64,000 nt of DNA from assembly GCF_039542035.1 (NCBI RefSeq), contig NZ_BAABHJ010000027.1, forward strand, positions 310,001 to 374,000. The letters run 5' to 3'. Below, one piece after another: positions 49,336 through 57,996 of the stretch (the first letter of the stretch is position 1; each line of letters opens with the position of its first letter). The DNA is from Actinoallomurus liliacearum. Lineage in GTDB: Bacteria; Actinomycetota; Actinomycetes; Streptosporangiales; Streptosporangiaceae. A program made the position numbers and the translations under genes. The notes under the pieces are model-generated. The model was not told the origin of the DNA and searched no databases. It saw only the letters and a program-made list of their open reading frames with translations.

Positions 49336-51216
49336 TCACTGTGTCGGGCCGAGGTGGGGGCGTTGCGCGGCCTTGGCGGCCTCGTACTCGGCCCGGGCCT
49401 TGCGGGTGCTGTCGAGCGCGGAGACCTCGGCCACCGGAACGTCCCACCAGGCGTCCGAGGAGGGCGCGGGCGCCAGCGGGTCGGTCTCGACGTGGACGAC
49501 GGTCGTGACCTCCGCGTCCCGCGCGCGTTCGAGCGCGGAGCGGAACTCCGCCGCGGTCGTCGCGCGCAGCACGTCCGCGCCGAGGCTCGCGGCGTTCGCC
49601 GCGAGGTCGACGGGCAGGAGCTCGCCGTCGAACAGGCCGGTCTCCGGGTTCCGGTAGCGGTAACTCGTGCCGAACCGCTGGGACCCCAGCGACTCCGACA
49701 GCGCGCCGATGGAGGCGAAGCCGTGGTTCTGGACGAGCACGATCGTGAGCTTGATCCGCTCGGCGACCGCCGTGACGATCTCCTGGGCCATCATCAGGTA
49801 CGACCCGTCTCCGACGAGGACGAACACCTCCCGGTCGGGGTCGGCCATCTTGATCCCCAGCCCGCCGGCGATCTCGTAACCCATGCAGGAGTAGCCGTAC
49901 TCGACGTGGTACTGGCGCGGGTCCCGGGCCCGCCAGAGCCGGTGCAGGTCGCCGGGCATGCTGCCGGCGGCGTTCACCACGACGTCGCGGGGGCGGGCGG
50001 CCTCGTTCACCGCGCCGAGGATCTCGGTCTGCGCCGGCAGCGGCCCGTGCCCGAGGTGGTAGGCCCGGTCGACGACCTGCCGCCAGTCCTCGGCGAGCCG
50101 CCGCGCCCGGTCGGCGTACGCGGCGTCGACGCGGTGGCCCGCAAGGGCGTCCGTGAGCGCCCGCAGCCCGGCCCGCGCGTCGGCGACCAGGGAGACGGCG
50201 GAGTGCTTCGCGGCGTCGAACGACGCGACGTTCAGGTTGACGAACCGTACGTCCGGGTGGGCGAAGACGGTACGGGACGCGGTGGTGAAGTCGCTGTAGC
50301 GGGTGCCGACGCCCAGGACGACGTCGGCCTCGCGGGCGAGGGCGTTCGCGGCCGGCGTGCCCGTGGCGCCGACGCCGCCGACCGCGCAGGGGTGGTCCCA
50401 CGGCAGCGAGCCCTTGCCCGCCTGCGTCTCGGCGACCGGGATCCCGGTGGCGTCGGCGAACGCGAGCAGATCACCGGCGGCGTCGGAGTAGGTCACGCCA
50501 CCGCCCGCCACGACCAGCGGCCGGTCGGCCCCGCGCAGCAGCGCGACCGCCCGCTCGAGTTGCGCGGGCTCGGGAACCGGCCGGGGCACGTGCCACACCC
50601 GCCGGGCGAACAGCTCCTCCGGCCAGTCGTACGCCTCGGCCTGCACGTCCTGCGGCAGCGCGAGCGTGACCGCGCCGGTCTCGGCCGGGTCGGTGAGCAC
50701 CCGCGTCGCGGCGAGCAGCGCGGCCGGGAGCTGCTCCGGGCGGTCGATCCGGTCCCAGTATCGCGACACCGGCCGGAACGCGTCGTTGACCGACACGTCG
50801 GCGGATCGGGGGTCCTCGAGCTGCTGCAGCACCGGGTCCGCGACGCGGGTGGCGAAGACGTCGCCGGGCAGCAGCAGCACCGGGATCCGGTTGACGGTGG
50901 CCAGGGCCGCGCCCGTCACCATGTTGGTCGCGCCCGGTCCGATCGAGGACGTGCACGCGAACGTGGCGAGCCGGTCGCGCATGCGGGCGTAGCCGACGGC
51001 GGCGTGCACCATCGCCTGCTCGTTGCGGGCCATGTGGTACGGCAGCTCGGCCTCGCCCGTACGGTGCGCCTCCAGCAGGGCCTGCCCGAGGCCCGCGACG
51101 TTGCCGTGCCCGAAGATCCCGAAACAGCCCGCGAAGAACCGCCGCTGCACGCCGTCCCGCTCCGACCACTGGGCGGCCAGGAACCGGACGATCGCCTGTC
51201 CTACGGTGAGCCTCAT
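49336..51216 (-). CDS. iolD: 3D-(3,5/4)-trihydroxycyclohexane-1,2-dione hydrolase
   Basis: A 626-residue ThDP-dependent enzyme that opens the ring of the inosose-derived dione to 5-deoxy-glucuronate. Acetolactate-synthase-like fold: catalytic Glu in NEQAMVHAAVGYA, ThDP motif VGDGSYLMMAQEIVTAV. IolD-specific segments are RRFFAGCFGIFGHGNVAGLG and SIGPGATNMVTGAAL. ATG 51216 overlaps the iolB stop (ATGA). Length agrees with IolD and exceeds acetolactate synthases. Confidence 0.94.
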   Translation of the reverse strand: MRLTVGQAIVRFLAAQWSERDGVQRRFFAGCFGIFGHGNVAGLGQALLEAHRTGEAELPYHMARNEQAMVHAAVGYARMRDRLATFACTSSIGPGATNMVTGAALATVNRIPVLLLPGDVFATRVADPVLQQLEDPRSADVSVNDAFRPVSRYWDRIDRPEQLPAALLAATRVLTDPAETGAVTLALPQDVQAEAYDWPEELFARRVWHVPRPVPEPAQLERAVALLRGADRPLVVAGGGVTYSDAAGDLLAFADATGIPVAETQAGKGSLPWDHPCAVGGVGATGTPAANALAREADVVLGVGTRYSDFTTASRTVFAHPDVRFVNLNVASFDAAKHSAVSLVADARAGLRALTDALAGHRVDAAYADRARRLAEDWRQVVDRAYHLGHGPLPAQTEILGAVNEAARPRDVVVNAAGSMPGDLHRLWRARDPRQYHVEYGYSCMGYEIAGGLGIKMADPDREVFVLVGDGSYLMMAQEIVTAVAERIKLTIVLVQNHGFASIGALSESLGSQRFGTSYRYRNPETGLFDGELLPVDLAANAASLGADVLRATTAAEFRSALERARDAEVTTVVHVETDPLAPAPSSDAWWDVPVAEVSALDSTRKARAEYEAAKAAQRPHLGPTQ

Positions 51217-52070
51217 GTCTCCCTCTCAGTCGTCGAGGTGAGGGGAAGCCGGGGGTCGGTCTCCTGGCCCTGCCACGTGTCGCGCACCCAGGCGTGGGCG
51301 GGGTCGTCGCAGATCCGCCACGCGCGCTCCGGCGAGGGACCGGCCATCACGTTGAGGTAGTACAGGTCGTAGCCGGGCACCGCCATCGACGGGCCGTGCC
51401 AGCCGTGCGGGATCAGCACCGTGTCGCCGGTCCGCACCTCTGCGAGCACGTCGATCGGCCGGTCGGCGGTCCCGTACACCCGCTGGTACGCCATCGCCTC
51501 CGACCCGCCGCCCACCTCGAAGTAGTAGATCTCCTCCAGCACGCTCTCGCCGGGGCGGTCCTCGTCGTGCTTGTGCGGCGGGTAGGACGACCAGTTGCCG
51601 CCGGGCGTGATCACCTCGCAGGCGATCAGCTTGTCGGCCTCGAACGCCTCCGGCGTGCAGAAGTTGTTCACCTGCCGCGATGCCCGACCCGCCCCGCGCA
51701 GCTCGACCGGCACGTCCTCGGCCGGGCCGTACCGCGCGGTGAGGCGGTTCTCGCACCGGGCGGCGGGCAGCGCGAACCGGCCGCGCCCGGTCACCGTCAC
51801 CGCGGCGTCGCGCGGCACGTAGGCGAAGTCGGTGACCCGGGAGAAGACGTTCCGCCGCCCCCGCAGCTCGAACGTCTCGCCGTCGCAGGAGACGCGGCAC
51901 GACCCGGACAGCGGCAGCACGAGGGTCTCGAAGGGGCCGGTGTCGAAGGTGTGCGCGCCGTCGAGTTCGAGGACCCGCAGCGCGGAGTACGTCCAGCCGG
52001 CGGCCTCCGGGGTGACCTCCAGGGTGTACGGCCGGGCGCCGGTGCCGCCCGCGGGCAGGTAGTGCTTCAT
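51213..52070 (-). CDS. iolB: 5-deoxy-glucuronate isomerase
   Basis: A 285-residue bicupin (KduI/IolB family) that isomerises 5-deoxy-D-glucuronate to 2-deoxy-5-keto-D-gluconate. The metal site is visible as SYPPHKHDEDRPGESVLEEI with His and Glu ligands, plus the later His in VLIPHGWHGPS. N-terminal cupin: FETLVLPLSGSCRVSCDGET. ATG 52070 overlaps the aldolase gene stop. Coupled with iolD. Confidence 0.93.
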   Translation of the reverse strand: MKHYLPAGGTGARPYTLEVTPEAAGWTYSALRVLELDGAHTFDTGPFETLVLPLSGSCRVSCDGETFELRGRRNVFSRVTDFAYVPRDAAVTVTGRGRFALPAARCENRLTARYGPAEDVPVELRGAGRASRQVNNFCTPEAFEADKLIACEVITPGGNWSSYPPHKHDEDRPGESVLEEIYYFEVGGGSEAMAYQRVYGTADRPIDVLAEVRTGDTVLIPHGWHGPSMAVPGYDLYYLNVMAGPSPERAWRICDDPAHAWVRDTWQGQETDPRLPLTSTTERET

Positions 52071-52957
52071 CCGAGAACCTCCACGGCCGCGTCGACGGCG
52101 CCGGCGACGTCGTCGTCCGGCGGGTACAGCAGGCTGCGGCCGACGATCAGGCCCTTCACGGTCGGCAGCCGCAGGGCGCGGGCCCAGCCGGCCAGCGCGG
52201 CGTCGGGGTCGTCGGGCACCTCGCCGCCGAGCAGGAGCGCGGGCAGCGTCGAGGCGGCCATCACGCGCTCCATGTCGTCGACGACCGGGACCTTGAGCCA
52301 GGTGTACGCCGACGTCGTCCCGAGCCCCGACGCGATCGCGATCGCCCGGGTCACGGCCTCGGGCGTCAGGACGTTGCGCACCCGGCCGTCGACCCGGTGC
52401 GACACGAACGGCTCGACCATCGCCATCAGCCGGCCGGCGGCCAGCTCCGAGACGGCCCGCGCGCAGGACTCCAGCGTGCTTACGGTCGCGGGGTCGGCCT
52501 CGTCGATACGCAGCAGCATCTTGCCGCCGTCGAGGCCCTGCTCGGCGATGGCGCGCGCGTCGTACGCGGTGAACCGGTCGTCGATCTCGAACGCCGACCC
52601 GGCCAGGCCGCCGCGGTTCATCGAGCCGAGCACGACCTTCTCGTCGAGCACGCCCAGCAGCAGGAGGTCCTCGATGACGTCCGGAGTGCCGAGCACGCCG
52701 TCGACGCCGGGACGGCTGAGCGCGAGGCAGAGGCGTTCGAGCAGGTCCCATCGGTCGGCCATGGCCAGCGGCCGGTCGCCCGCGCCGAGGGACCCGCGCG
52801 CCGGGTGGTCGGCGGCCACGATCATGAGGCGGCCGTTCGGGCCGAGCGGCGAACCGCGCCGTACGCGCCGCGCCGCCGCCTCGGCGACCGACTCCGGCCG
52901 CGCGGCCCGGATCTCGGTCAGCGCCGCGAGCCGTTCGGTGAACGCTTCGGTGATCAC
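52067..52957 (-). CDS. Cgl0158-family (beta/alpha)8 aldolase of the inositol pathway
   Basis: A 296-residue class I aldolase-like barrel (LMIVAADHPARGSLGAG; VVLGSMNRGGLAGS; SAYTWLKVPVVDDMERVM with the putative Schiff-base Lys). In actinobacterial iol operons it stands in for IolJ and cleaves 2-deoxy-5-keto-gluconate-6-phosphate to DHAP and malonate semialdehyde. GTG 52957 overlaps the iolC stop (GTGA) with GGAGGG upstream. Confidence 0.88.
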   Translation of the reverse strand: MITEAFTERLAALTEIRAARPESVAEAAARRVRRGSPLGPNGRLMIVAADHPARGSLGAGDRPLAMADRWDLLERLCLALSRPGVDGVLGTPDVIEDLLLLGVLDEKVVLGSMNRGGLAGSAFEIDDRFTAYDARAIAEQGLDGGKMLLRIDEADPATVSTLESCARAVSELAAGRLMAMVEPFVSHRVDGRVRNVLTPEAVTRAIAIASGLGTTSAYTWLKVPVVDDMERVMAASTLPALLLGGEVPDDPDAALAGWARALRLPTVKGLIVGRSLLYPPDDDVAGAVDAAVEVLG

Positions 52958-53913
52958 TCGCCGCCCTCCATGAGCCCGTCGACCTCGGCGGTGGTCGGCA
53001 TCGCGGGCGAGCAGGCGAGGCGGGAGGCGACGATCGCGCCCGCGACGTTCGCGAAGCGTACGGTCCGCTCGACGTCCCAGCCCGCGAGCAGGCCGTGGCA
53101 CAGCGCCCCGCCGAACGCGTCGCCGGCGCCCAGCCCGTTGACGACCTCCACCTCGACCGGCGGCACCTCGACCACGCTCATCCGCCCCGACGCGGAACGG
53201 GTCGCCGCCAGCACGCCCTTCGGCCCGCGCTTGACGATCGCCAGCCGTACGCCCCGGGCCAGCAGCGCCTCGGCGGCCGCGTACGGCTCCCGCTCCCCCA
53301 CGGCGACCGCGCACTCCTCGGCGTTCCCGACCGCGACGGTCACGTGCTCCAGCGCCTCGCCGATTCGGCCGCCCGCCTCCTCCGGCGACGGCCAGAACAT
53401 CGGCCGGTAGTCCAGGTCGAGCACGGTGTCCCGCCGCCGGGAGCGGGCGGCCAGCGCGGCGAGCGTCGCCGTACGGCTCGGCTCCTCGCACAGGCCCGTG
53501 ACGGTGGCCCAGAACATCCGGGCCGCGCGAATCGGCGGCAGGTCCAGCTCGTCGGCCTGGATCTGCAGGTCAGGGGCCTTGGGATACCGGTAGAAGTACA
53601 GCGGGAAGTCGTCCGGCGGGAAGATCTCACAGAACGCCAGCGGCGTGGGCAGCCCGGGGACGGCCGTGACGAACCGGTCGTCCACGCCGTACTCCCGCAG
53701 CGCGGTGTGGACGTACCGGCCGAACGGGTCCGCGCCGGTCCGGGTGATCACCGCGGTGCGGTGGCCGTGCCGCGCCGCCGCGACCGCCACGTTGGTGGGA
53801 CTGCCGCCGAGGTACTTGCCGAACGTCTCGACGTCCTCCAGACGGACGCCCACCTGCAGGGGGTAGACGTCCACGCTGACCCGGCCCATGGTGATCAGAT
53901 CGTGCGGACTCAC
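52954..53913 (-). CDS. iolC: 5-dehydro-2-deoxygluconokinase (PfkB family)
   Basis: A 319-residue ribokinase-family enzyme that phosphorylates 2-deoxy-5-keto-gluconate. First motif region GKYLGGSPTNVAVAAARHGH; second PfkB signature VVNGLGAGDAFGGALCHGLL with catalytic Asp. The start GTG 53913 with GGAGGTGG upstream gives the N-terminus (SPHDLITMGRVSVDVYPLQ) expected for IolC; the ATG at 54006 would overlap the promoter. First gene of the iol operon. Confidence 0.93.
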   Translation of the reverse strand: MSPHDLITMGRVSVDVYPLQVGVRLEDVETFGKYLGGSPTNVAVAAARHGHRTAVITRTGADPFGRYVHTALREYGVDDRFVTAVPGLPTPLAFCEIFPPDDFPLYFYRYPKAPDLQIQADELDLPPIRAARMFWATVTGLCEEPSRTATLAALAARSRRRDTVLDLDYRPMFWPSPEEAGGRIGEALEHVTVAVGNAEECAVAVGEREPYAAAEALLARGVRLAIVKRGPKGVLAATRSASGRMSVVEVPPVEVEVVNGLGAGDAFGGALCHGLLAGWDVERTVRFANVAGAIVASRLACSPAMPTTAEVDGLMEGGE

Positions 53914-54013
53914 GGAGCGGATCCACCTCCGGCACGCCGGCGTTTCGCCGGTGCGCGGTTCGTTCACCGGCGATCCCAGCCTCGGCAGGGATTGACCGGC
54001 TGTCAAGGGTTTG

Positions 54014-54027
54014 TCCTGACATCAGGA
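54014..54027. promoter_or_regulatory. Operator between iolC and the divergent GntR gene
   Basis: TCCTGACATCAGGA: 6-base inverted arms with a CA spacer, in the middle of the 166-base divergent gap. It is in the expected place and form for a GntR/HutC dimer controlling both directions. Confidence 0.6.
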
Positions 54028-54079
54028 ACTATTAGCGTGGAGGGGGACCAGACTTCGGAGGCGATTCCGGAGGTACGGC

Positions 54080-54832
54080 ATGGACCGAGCGGCCGTGCAC
54101 CGCCCGGCGGTCCGGGTGGACCGCACCAGCCCCGTCCCGCTCTACTTCCAGGTGGCGCAGCAGCTCGAAGCGGCCATCCACGACGGCCGGCTGCCCTCGG
54201 GAAGCCGCCTGGCGAACGAGATCCAGCTCGCCGACCGCTACGGCCTGTCCCGGCCGACGATCCGGCAGGCGATCCAGCACCTCGTCGACAAGGGTCTCCT
54301 CGTCCGCAAGCGCGGCGTCGGCACCCAGGTCGTCCAGGCGCAGGTGCGCCGCTCGGTCGAGCTGACCAGCCTGTACGACGACCTCCTCGCCGCCGGCCGC
54401 AGCCCCGCCACCCGCGTGCTGGAGCTCGGTACGCTGCCCGCCGACGAAGCGGTGGCCCGGGAGCTCGACGTGGCGCCCGGCACGGAGGTGGTGCGGCTGC
54501 GGCGGCTGCGGCTGACCGGCGAGGAGCCCCTGGCTCTGCTCACCAACTACCTCCCGGCCGGTCTCGTCGCCCTGACCGCCGACGGCCTGGCCGCACATGG
54601 CCTGTACGAGATGCTGCGCGCGGCGGGCGTCAACCTGCGCATCGCCCACCAGACGATCGGGGCCCGGGGCGCCACCGCCGCCGAGGCCCGGCTGCTGGCC
54701 GAACGCCGGGGCGTCCCGCTGCTGACCATGACCCGGATCGCGTACGACGACAAGGGCCGCCCGGCCGAGTACGGCAGTCACGTCTACCGCGCCGGCCGCT
54801 ACTCCTTCACCCTCACCCTCGTCGAACGCTGA
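54080..54832 (+). CDS. GntR/HutC-family regulator of the iol operon
   Basis: A 250-residue GntR protein with a UTRA effector domain. Winged helix: VPLYFQVAQQLEAAIHDGRL and NEIQLADRYGLSRPTIRQAI. UTRA domain: VVRLRRLRLTGEEPLALLTN to the end SFTLTLVER. Divergent from iolC with a shared operator-like dyad. Likely an inositol-pathway repressor (IolR role). ATG 54080 follows GGAGG. Confidence 0.9.
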   Translation: MDRAAVHRPAVRVDRTSPVPLYFQVAQQLEAAIHDGRLPSGSRLANEIQLADRYGLSRPTIRQAIQHLVDKGLLVRKRGVGTQVVQAQVRRSVELTSLYDDLLAAGRSPATRVLELGTLPADEAVARELDVAPGTEVVRLRRLRLTGEEPLALLTNYLPAGLVALTADGLAAHGLYEMLRAAGVNLRIAHQTIGARGATAAEARLLAERRGVPLLTMTRIAYDDKGRPAEYGSHVYRAGRYSFTLTLVER

Positions 54833-55105
54833 CCCCACCGAGGTACGAGGCGCCGAGGACGGCCGCATCACGACGCCGGGCAACGCGCGTCGCATGTCGC
54901 GGTAGCCCGTGAGACGGCCGGATCGGTGCGGATGTTCGCCGGTTCACCGCATTCGGCCATGGCCCGTAAACCGCCGAACCGACACGGAGCCGATCGATCT
55001 AACAATGTGCCGGTCCCGGGCGGGTGGACCGGCAGAGGAAGAGTGCCGGTCCGACCCGGTCCTTCCCGTGAACGGCCGCCGAGGATCGGCGAAAGGAGCC
55101 GGACA

Positions 55106-55857
55106 GTGGACAGTGAAGAGACCACGCCCCGCGGAGGTACCGGCCGCGGCGTGCGGGTGCGCCGGGTACTGAGCCTGGCGCTCTCGGCGGTGGCGGTGGC
55201 CGCGGCCGGGGTGGCCGTCGAGGCGTCGGCGGCCGTCGCCGCCCCGTACGGGGCGTACACCTGCAAGACCGGCTTCGTCTGGCGGGAAGCCGTGCCCGGC
55301 GACCAGGTGTGCGTATCCCCGGAGGTCCGTGACCGGTCGGCGGAGGAGAACGCGTGGGCCGCGTCCCGGCGGGAGCCGGGCGGCGGGGCCTGGGGTCCGG
55401 ACACCTGTAAATCCGGTTACGTATGGCGCCTGGTCCGGCCCAACGACCTGGTCTGTGTCCCCCCGGCGAGCCGTGACCAGGCGTACTCGGACAACTATTA
55501 CTCGCCGTACCGGCTGCTCGCACCCGCGACGGTTCCCCAGGGCACCATCTGGACGACGACCACCCAGAGCCCGTACAACGGCGGCGGCCACATGTTCGCG
55601 CGGGCCGGCTCCCTCTGGCCGAACACCGTCGTCCGGTTCTACACGATCTCCCCCGACGGAACCGGGCCGTACGCGGCCGGCAAGCCGTTGCAGGCGAGCG
55701 CCGGCGGCGAGATCGCCGGCTCTGACCCGAGAGGCCAGGAGTTCGCCCTCATGGGCTGCCTCGGGCACACGAGGCCTTCGACCGTGATCGCCGTCGAGCA
55801 GGCCACCGGCATGGTCACCTACGCGGGACCACCACCGCGTTCATCTGCTACTACTGA
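55106..55857 (+). pseudogene. Secreted protein with two CKxGxVWR repeats, probable frameshift near the 3' end
   Basis: GTG 55106 with AAAGGAG. Signal peptide (VLSLALSAVAVAAAGVAVEA), then two copies of a Cys module: CKTGFVWREAVPGDQVCV and CKSGYVWRLVRPNDLVCVPP, and a beta-rich C-terminal domain. The reading frame is convincing to about 55830 and then turns into an Arg/Pro-rich tail that runs to 55954 over the TetR gene. A one-base shift at the GCGGGACC near 55822-55829 would restore an end TTTAFICYY with stop at 55855-55857. So the gene is either frameshifted or has a sequencing error. Function unknown; the module occurs in actinobacterial secreted proteins. Confidence 0.65.
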
Positions 55858-56450
55858 CGGGCCGACGCGGTGTCACCGGCCGGCAGAAGCGCGCCGAAGA
55901 CCAGGGCGAAGAAGGACTCGAAGGCGTCGGCCGAACGGTCCGCGCGGGCCCTGATGAGGGAGCCCTCCCAGGCGTTGACGATGAAGCCGGCCGTGGCCCG
56001 TGGATCGACACCGGTCCTCAGGGCACCGGCGTCGCGGGCCTCGGCGAGGACGACGGCGATGGCCTCCGTCCACTGCGCGAGGCCCTGACGCACGGCCTCG
56101 CGGATGACCTCGCTGTGATCGGCGACCTCCGCTCCGAGGTTGCCGAGCAGGCACCCGCGCGTGAACTCATGCCGCACGACGTCATCGCGGATCGACTCGA
56201 AGTGCGCCCGTAGCCGGGTCAGCGGCTCGCCGTGCCCCCCGGCCAGCTCCCGCACGGGGTGCTCCGCGCCGTACCGCTGGAGCGCCACGACGGCGAGCGC
56301 CTCCTTGCTGTCGAAGTGGTTGTAGAACGACCCCTTCGGCACGCCCGCGGCGTCGGTGATCACCTTCACGCCGGCCGCGTTGTAGCCCTGGACGTGGAAC
56401 TGCTCCAGAGCCGCTTCGACGATCTCCTCGCGTACGCCTCGTCTGCCCAT
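55851..56450 (-). CDS. TetR-family regulator (divergent from SDR)
   Basis: A 199-residue TetR regulator. HTH: EEIVEAALEQFHVQGYNAAG, then AAGVPKGSFYNHFDSKEALA. C-terminal AcrR/TetR_C-like helices (RGCLLGNLGAEVADHSEVIR) as in quinone- or aldehyde-responsive members. ATG 56450 follows GGAGG. Divergent from a short-chain dehydrogenase with a pair of inverted operators between them. Confidence 0.88.
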   Translation of the reverse strand: MGRRGVREEIVEAALEQFHVQGYNAAGVKVITDAAGVPKGSFYNHFDSKEALAVVALQRYGAEHPVRELAGGHGEPLTRLRAHFESIRDDVVRHEFTRGCLLGNLGAEVADHSEVIREAVRQGLAQWTEAIAVVLAEARDAGALRTGVDPRATAGFIVNAWEGSLIRARADRSADAFESFFALVFGALLPAGDTASARQ

Positions 56451-56469
56451 CCCGGCCACCTCCGCAGCC

Positions 56470-56486
56470 AATATGGCCGGTCGTCT
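56470..56486. promoter_or_regulatory. TetR operator, site 1
   Basis: AATATGGCCGGTCGTCT. Its reverse complement matches site 2 (56527-56543) at 16 of 17 bases, so the two are inverted copies 57 bases apart, one near each start codon. Confidence 0.65.
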
Positions 56487-56526
56487 CGCGCCTGTCAACC
56501 GAGGTGGGACGCGTTTGACACAGCTA

Positions 56527-56543
56527 AGACGACCGGTCATATT
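56527..56543. promoter_or_regulatory. TetR operator, site 2
   Basis: AGACGACCGGTCATATT, with core GACCGGTC, lying in the expected promoter zone of the dehydrogenase gene. Confidence 0.65.
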
Positions 56544-56578
56544 TATCGCATCGGAGAACGACCTGGAAGGAGAAGACC

Positions 56579-57259
56579 ATGAAGATCGAGGGTTCGGTCG
56601 CGGTGGTGACCGGGGGAAACCGGGGGTTCGGCCGGGAGCTGGTCGGCCGGCTCATCGAGCGCGGGGCCAAGGTCTACGCCGCCGCCCGGCGGCCCGAGAC
56701 GGTGGACGTGCCCGGCGCCGTGCCGTTGCGGCTGGACATCACCGATCCGGCGTCGATACGGGAGGCGGCCCGCGTGGCGACGGACGCGACACTGCTGATC
56801 AACAACGCCGGCATCTCGACCGGAACGTCCCTGCTCGACGGCGACCTCCAGGACGTCAGGCGCGAGATGGAGACGCACTATCTCGGCACGCTGGCCGTGA
56901 CCCGGGCGTTCGCGCCGATCATCGAGGCCAACGGCGGAGGCGCCATCCTGAACGTCCTGTCCGTGCTCTCCTGGTGGCACGCCCCGTCCACCGGCGCGTA
57001 CTCCGCGGCCAAGGCCGCCGAGTGGGCGATGACCAACGCGGTGCGCCAGGAGCTGCGCCCCAAGGGGATCCACGTCGCGGGACTGCACGTCGGTTATATG
57101 GACACCGACATGACCTCGAACATCACGGCTCCGAAGTCCGATCCGGCGGCGATCGCCGAGGTCGCGCTCGACGGGCTCGCCGAGGACGCCGCGGAGATCA
57201 TCGCCGACGAGGTGAGCCGGAACGTCAAGCAGAACCTGGCCGCGCCCATCGTGGCCTGA
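56579..57259 (+). CDS. Short-chain dehydrogenase/reductase
   Basis: A 226-residue classical SDR: VVTGGNRGFGRELVGRL cofactor loop, NNAGIS, catalytic Ser in LNVLSVLSWW, and YSAAKAAEW with Tyr-Lys. NADP preference is suggested by AAARRPE after strand two. ATG 56579 follows AAGGAG. Repressed, presumably, by the divergent TetR. Substrate unknown. Confidence 0.92.
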   Translation: MKIEGSVAVVTGGNRGFGRELVGRLIERGAKVYAAARRPETVDVPGAVPLRLDITDPASIREAARVATDATLLINNAGISTGTSLLDGDLQDVRREMETHYLGTLAVTRAFAPIIEANGGGAILNVLSVLSWWHAPSTGAYSAAKAAEWAMTNAVRQELRPKGIHVAGLHVGYMDTDMTSNITAPKSDPAAIAEVALDGLAEDAAEIIADEVSRNVKQNLAAPIVA

Positions 57260-57351
57260 GGCGGCTTCGGGACGCCCTTCGCCGGTTGACCCGGCGGCAC
57301 TCCCCCGCGATCATGCCGACTTCGGATATCGGCGGTACGTCTGGAGGAGCC

Positions 57352-57837
57352 ATGACCGTTCATGTGTGCTCGTTGAAGTTCGACGCCGACCGTGACGGCG
57401 GCCCGCAGTCCGTCCCGGCCGGCGACTCGTACCACGTCGTCCGCTTTCCGTACGGAGCGGCCGAGTCGTACGACGCCGACAACATGCACGCGCTGACGCG
57501 GAACGGCGCCGACCATCCCTTCCCGTCCGATGCGGCGAGCGGGCTGATCTGGCCGGCGCATGAGGCGTGGGGCCGTCTCTACGCGATGATCCAGTGGGAG
57601 ACCGCGTCCGGCGGCGCGGCGACGGAGTTCCGCGACCAGTTCGTCCGCGACCCCCTCGGAACGGCGGACACCACCTGCACGGAGCACCGGCCGTCCTCGC
57701 CAGGGATGCAGTGCTTCGCGAAGACCTGGGCGATCTTCGTGCATCCGGACGTGCCGCTCGGGCTGCGCGTCGCCCACAACGCCGACCGGCCGCTGGACCT
57801 CGTGATCGCCGAGTTCAAGCTGGAGTACGACGCCTGA
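57352..57837 (+). CDS. Hypothetical protein
   Basis: A 161-residue protein that I do not recognise. No signal peptide or helix. It has two cysteines in the second half (TTCTEHR; MQCFAKTW) and aromatic-rich segments (HVVRFPYGAAESYDADNMH; AWGRLYAMIQWETA; AIFVHPDVPLGLRVAHN) that suggest a beta-sandwich. ATG 57352 has GGAGGAG. It may be transcribed with the SDR 92 bases upstream. Confidence 0.72.
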   Translation: MTVHVCSLKFDADRDGGPQSVPAGDSYHVVRFPYGAAESYDADNMHALTRNGADHPFPSDAASGLIWPAHEAWGRLYAMIQWETASGGAATEFRDQFVRDPLGTADTTCTEHRPSSPGMQCFAKTWAIFVHPDVPLGLRVAHNADRPLDLVIAEFKLEYDA

Positions 57838-57996
57838 CGGAACGGCGAGGGGCGCTCCCGACGGTCAAGAGATGATCAAGGAATCGCCAAGACGGCAAAG
57901 TGCGCTATAACTGCCGAGCGTCATCGCATCGGCCCGCCGTTTCCTGCTGACCCCCGCTGCGGCCGAGCCTCTCCCCCCCAACCGCAGAGACTCGAA

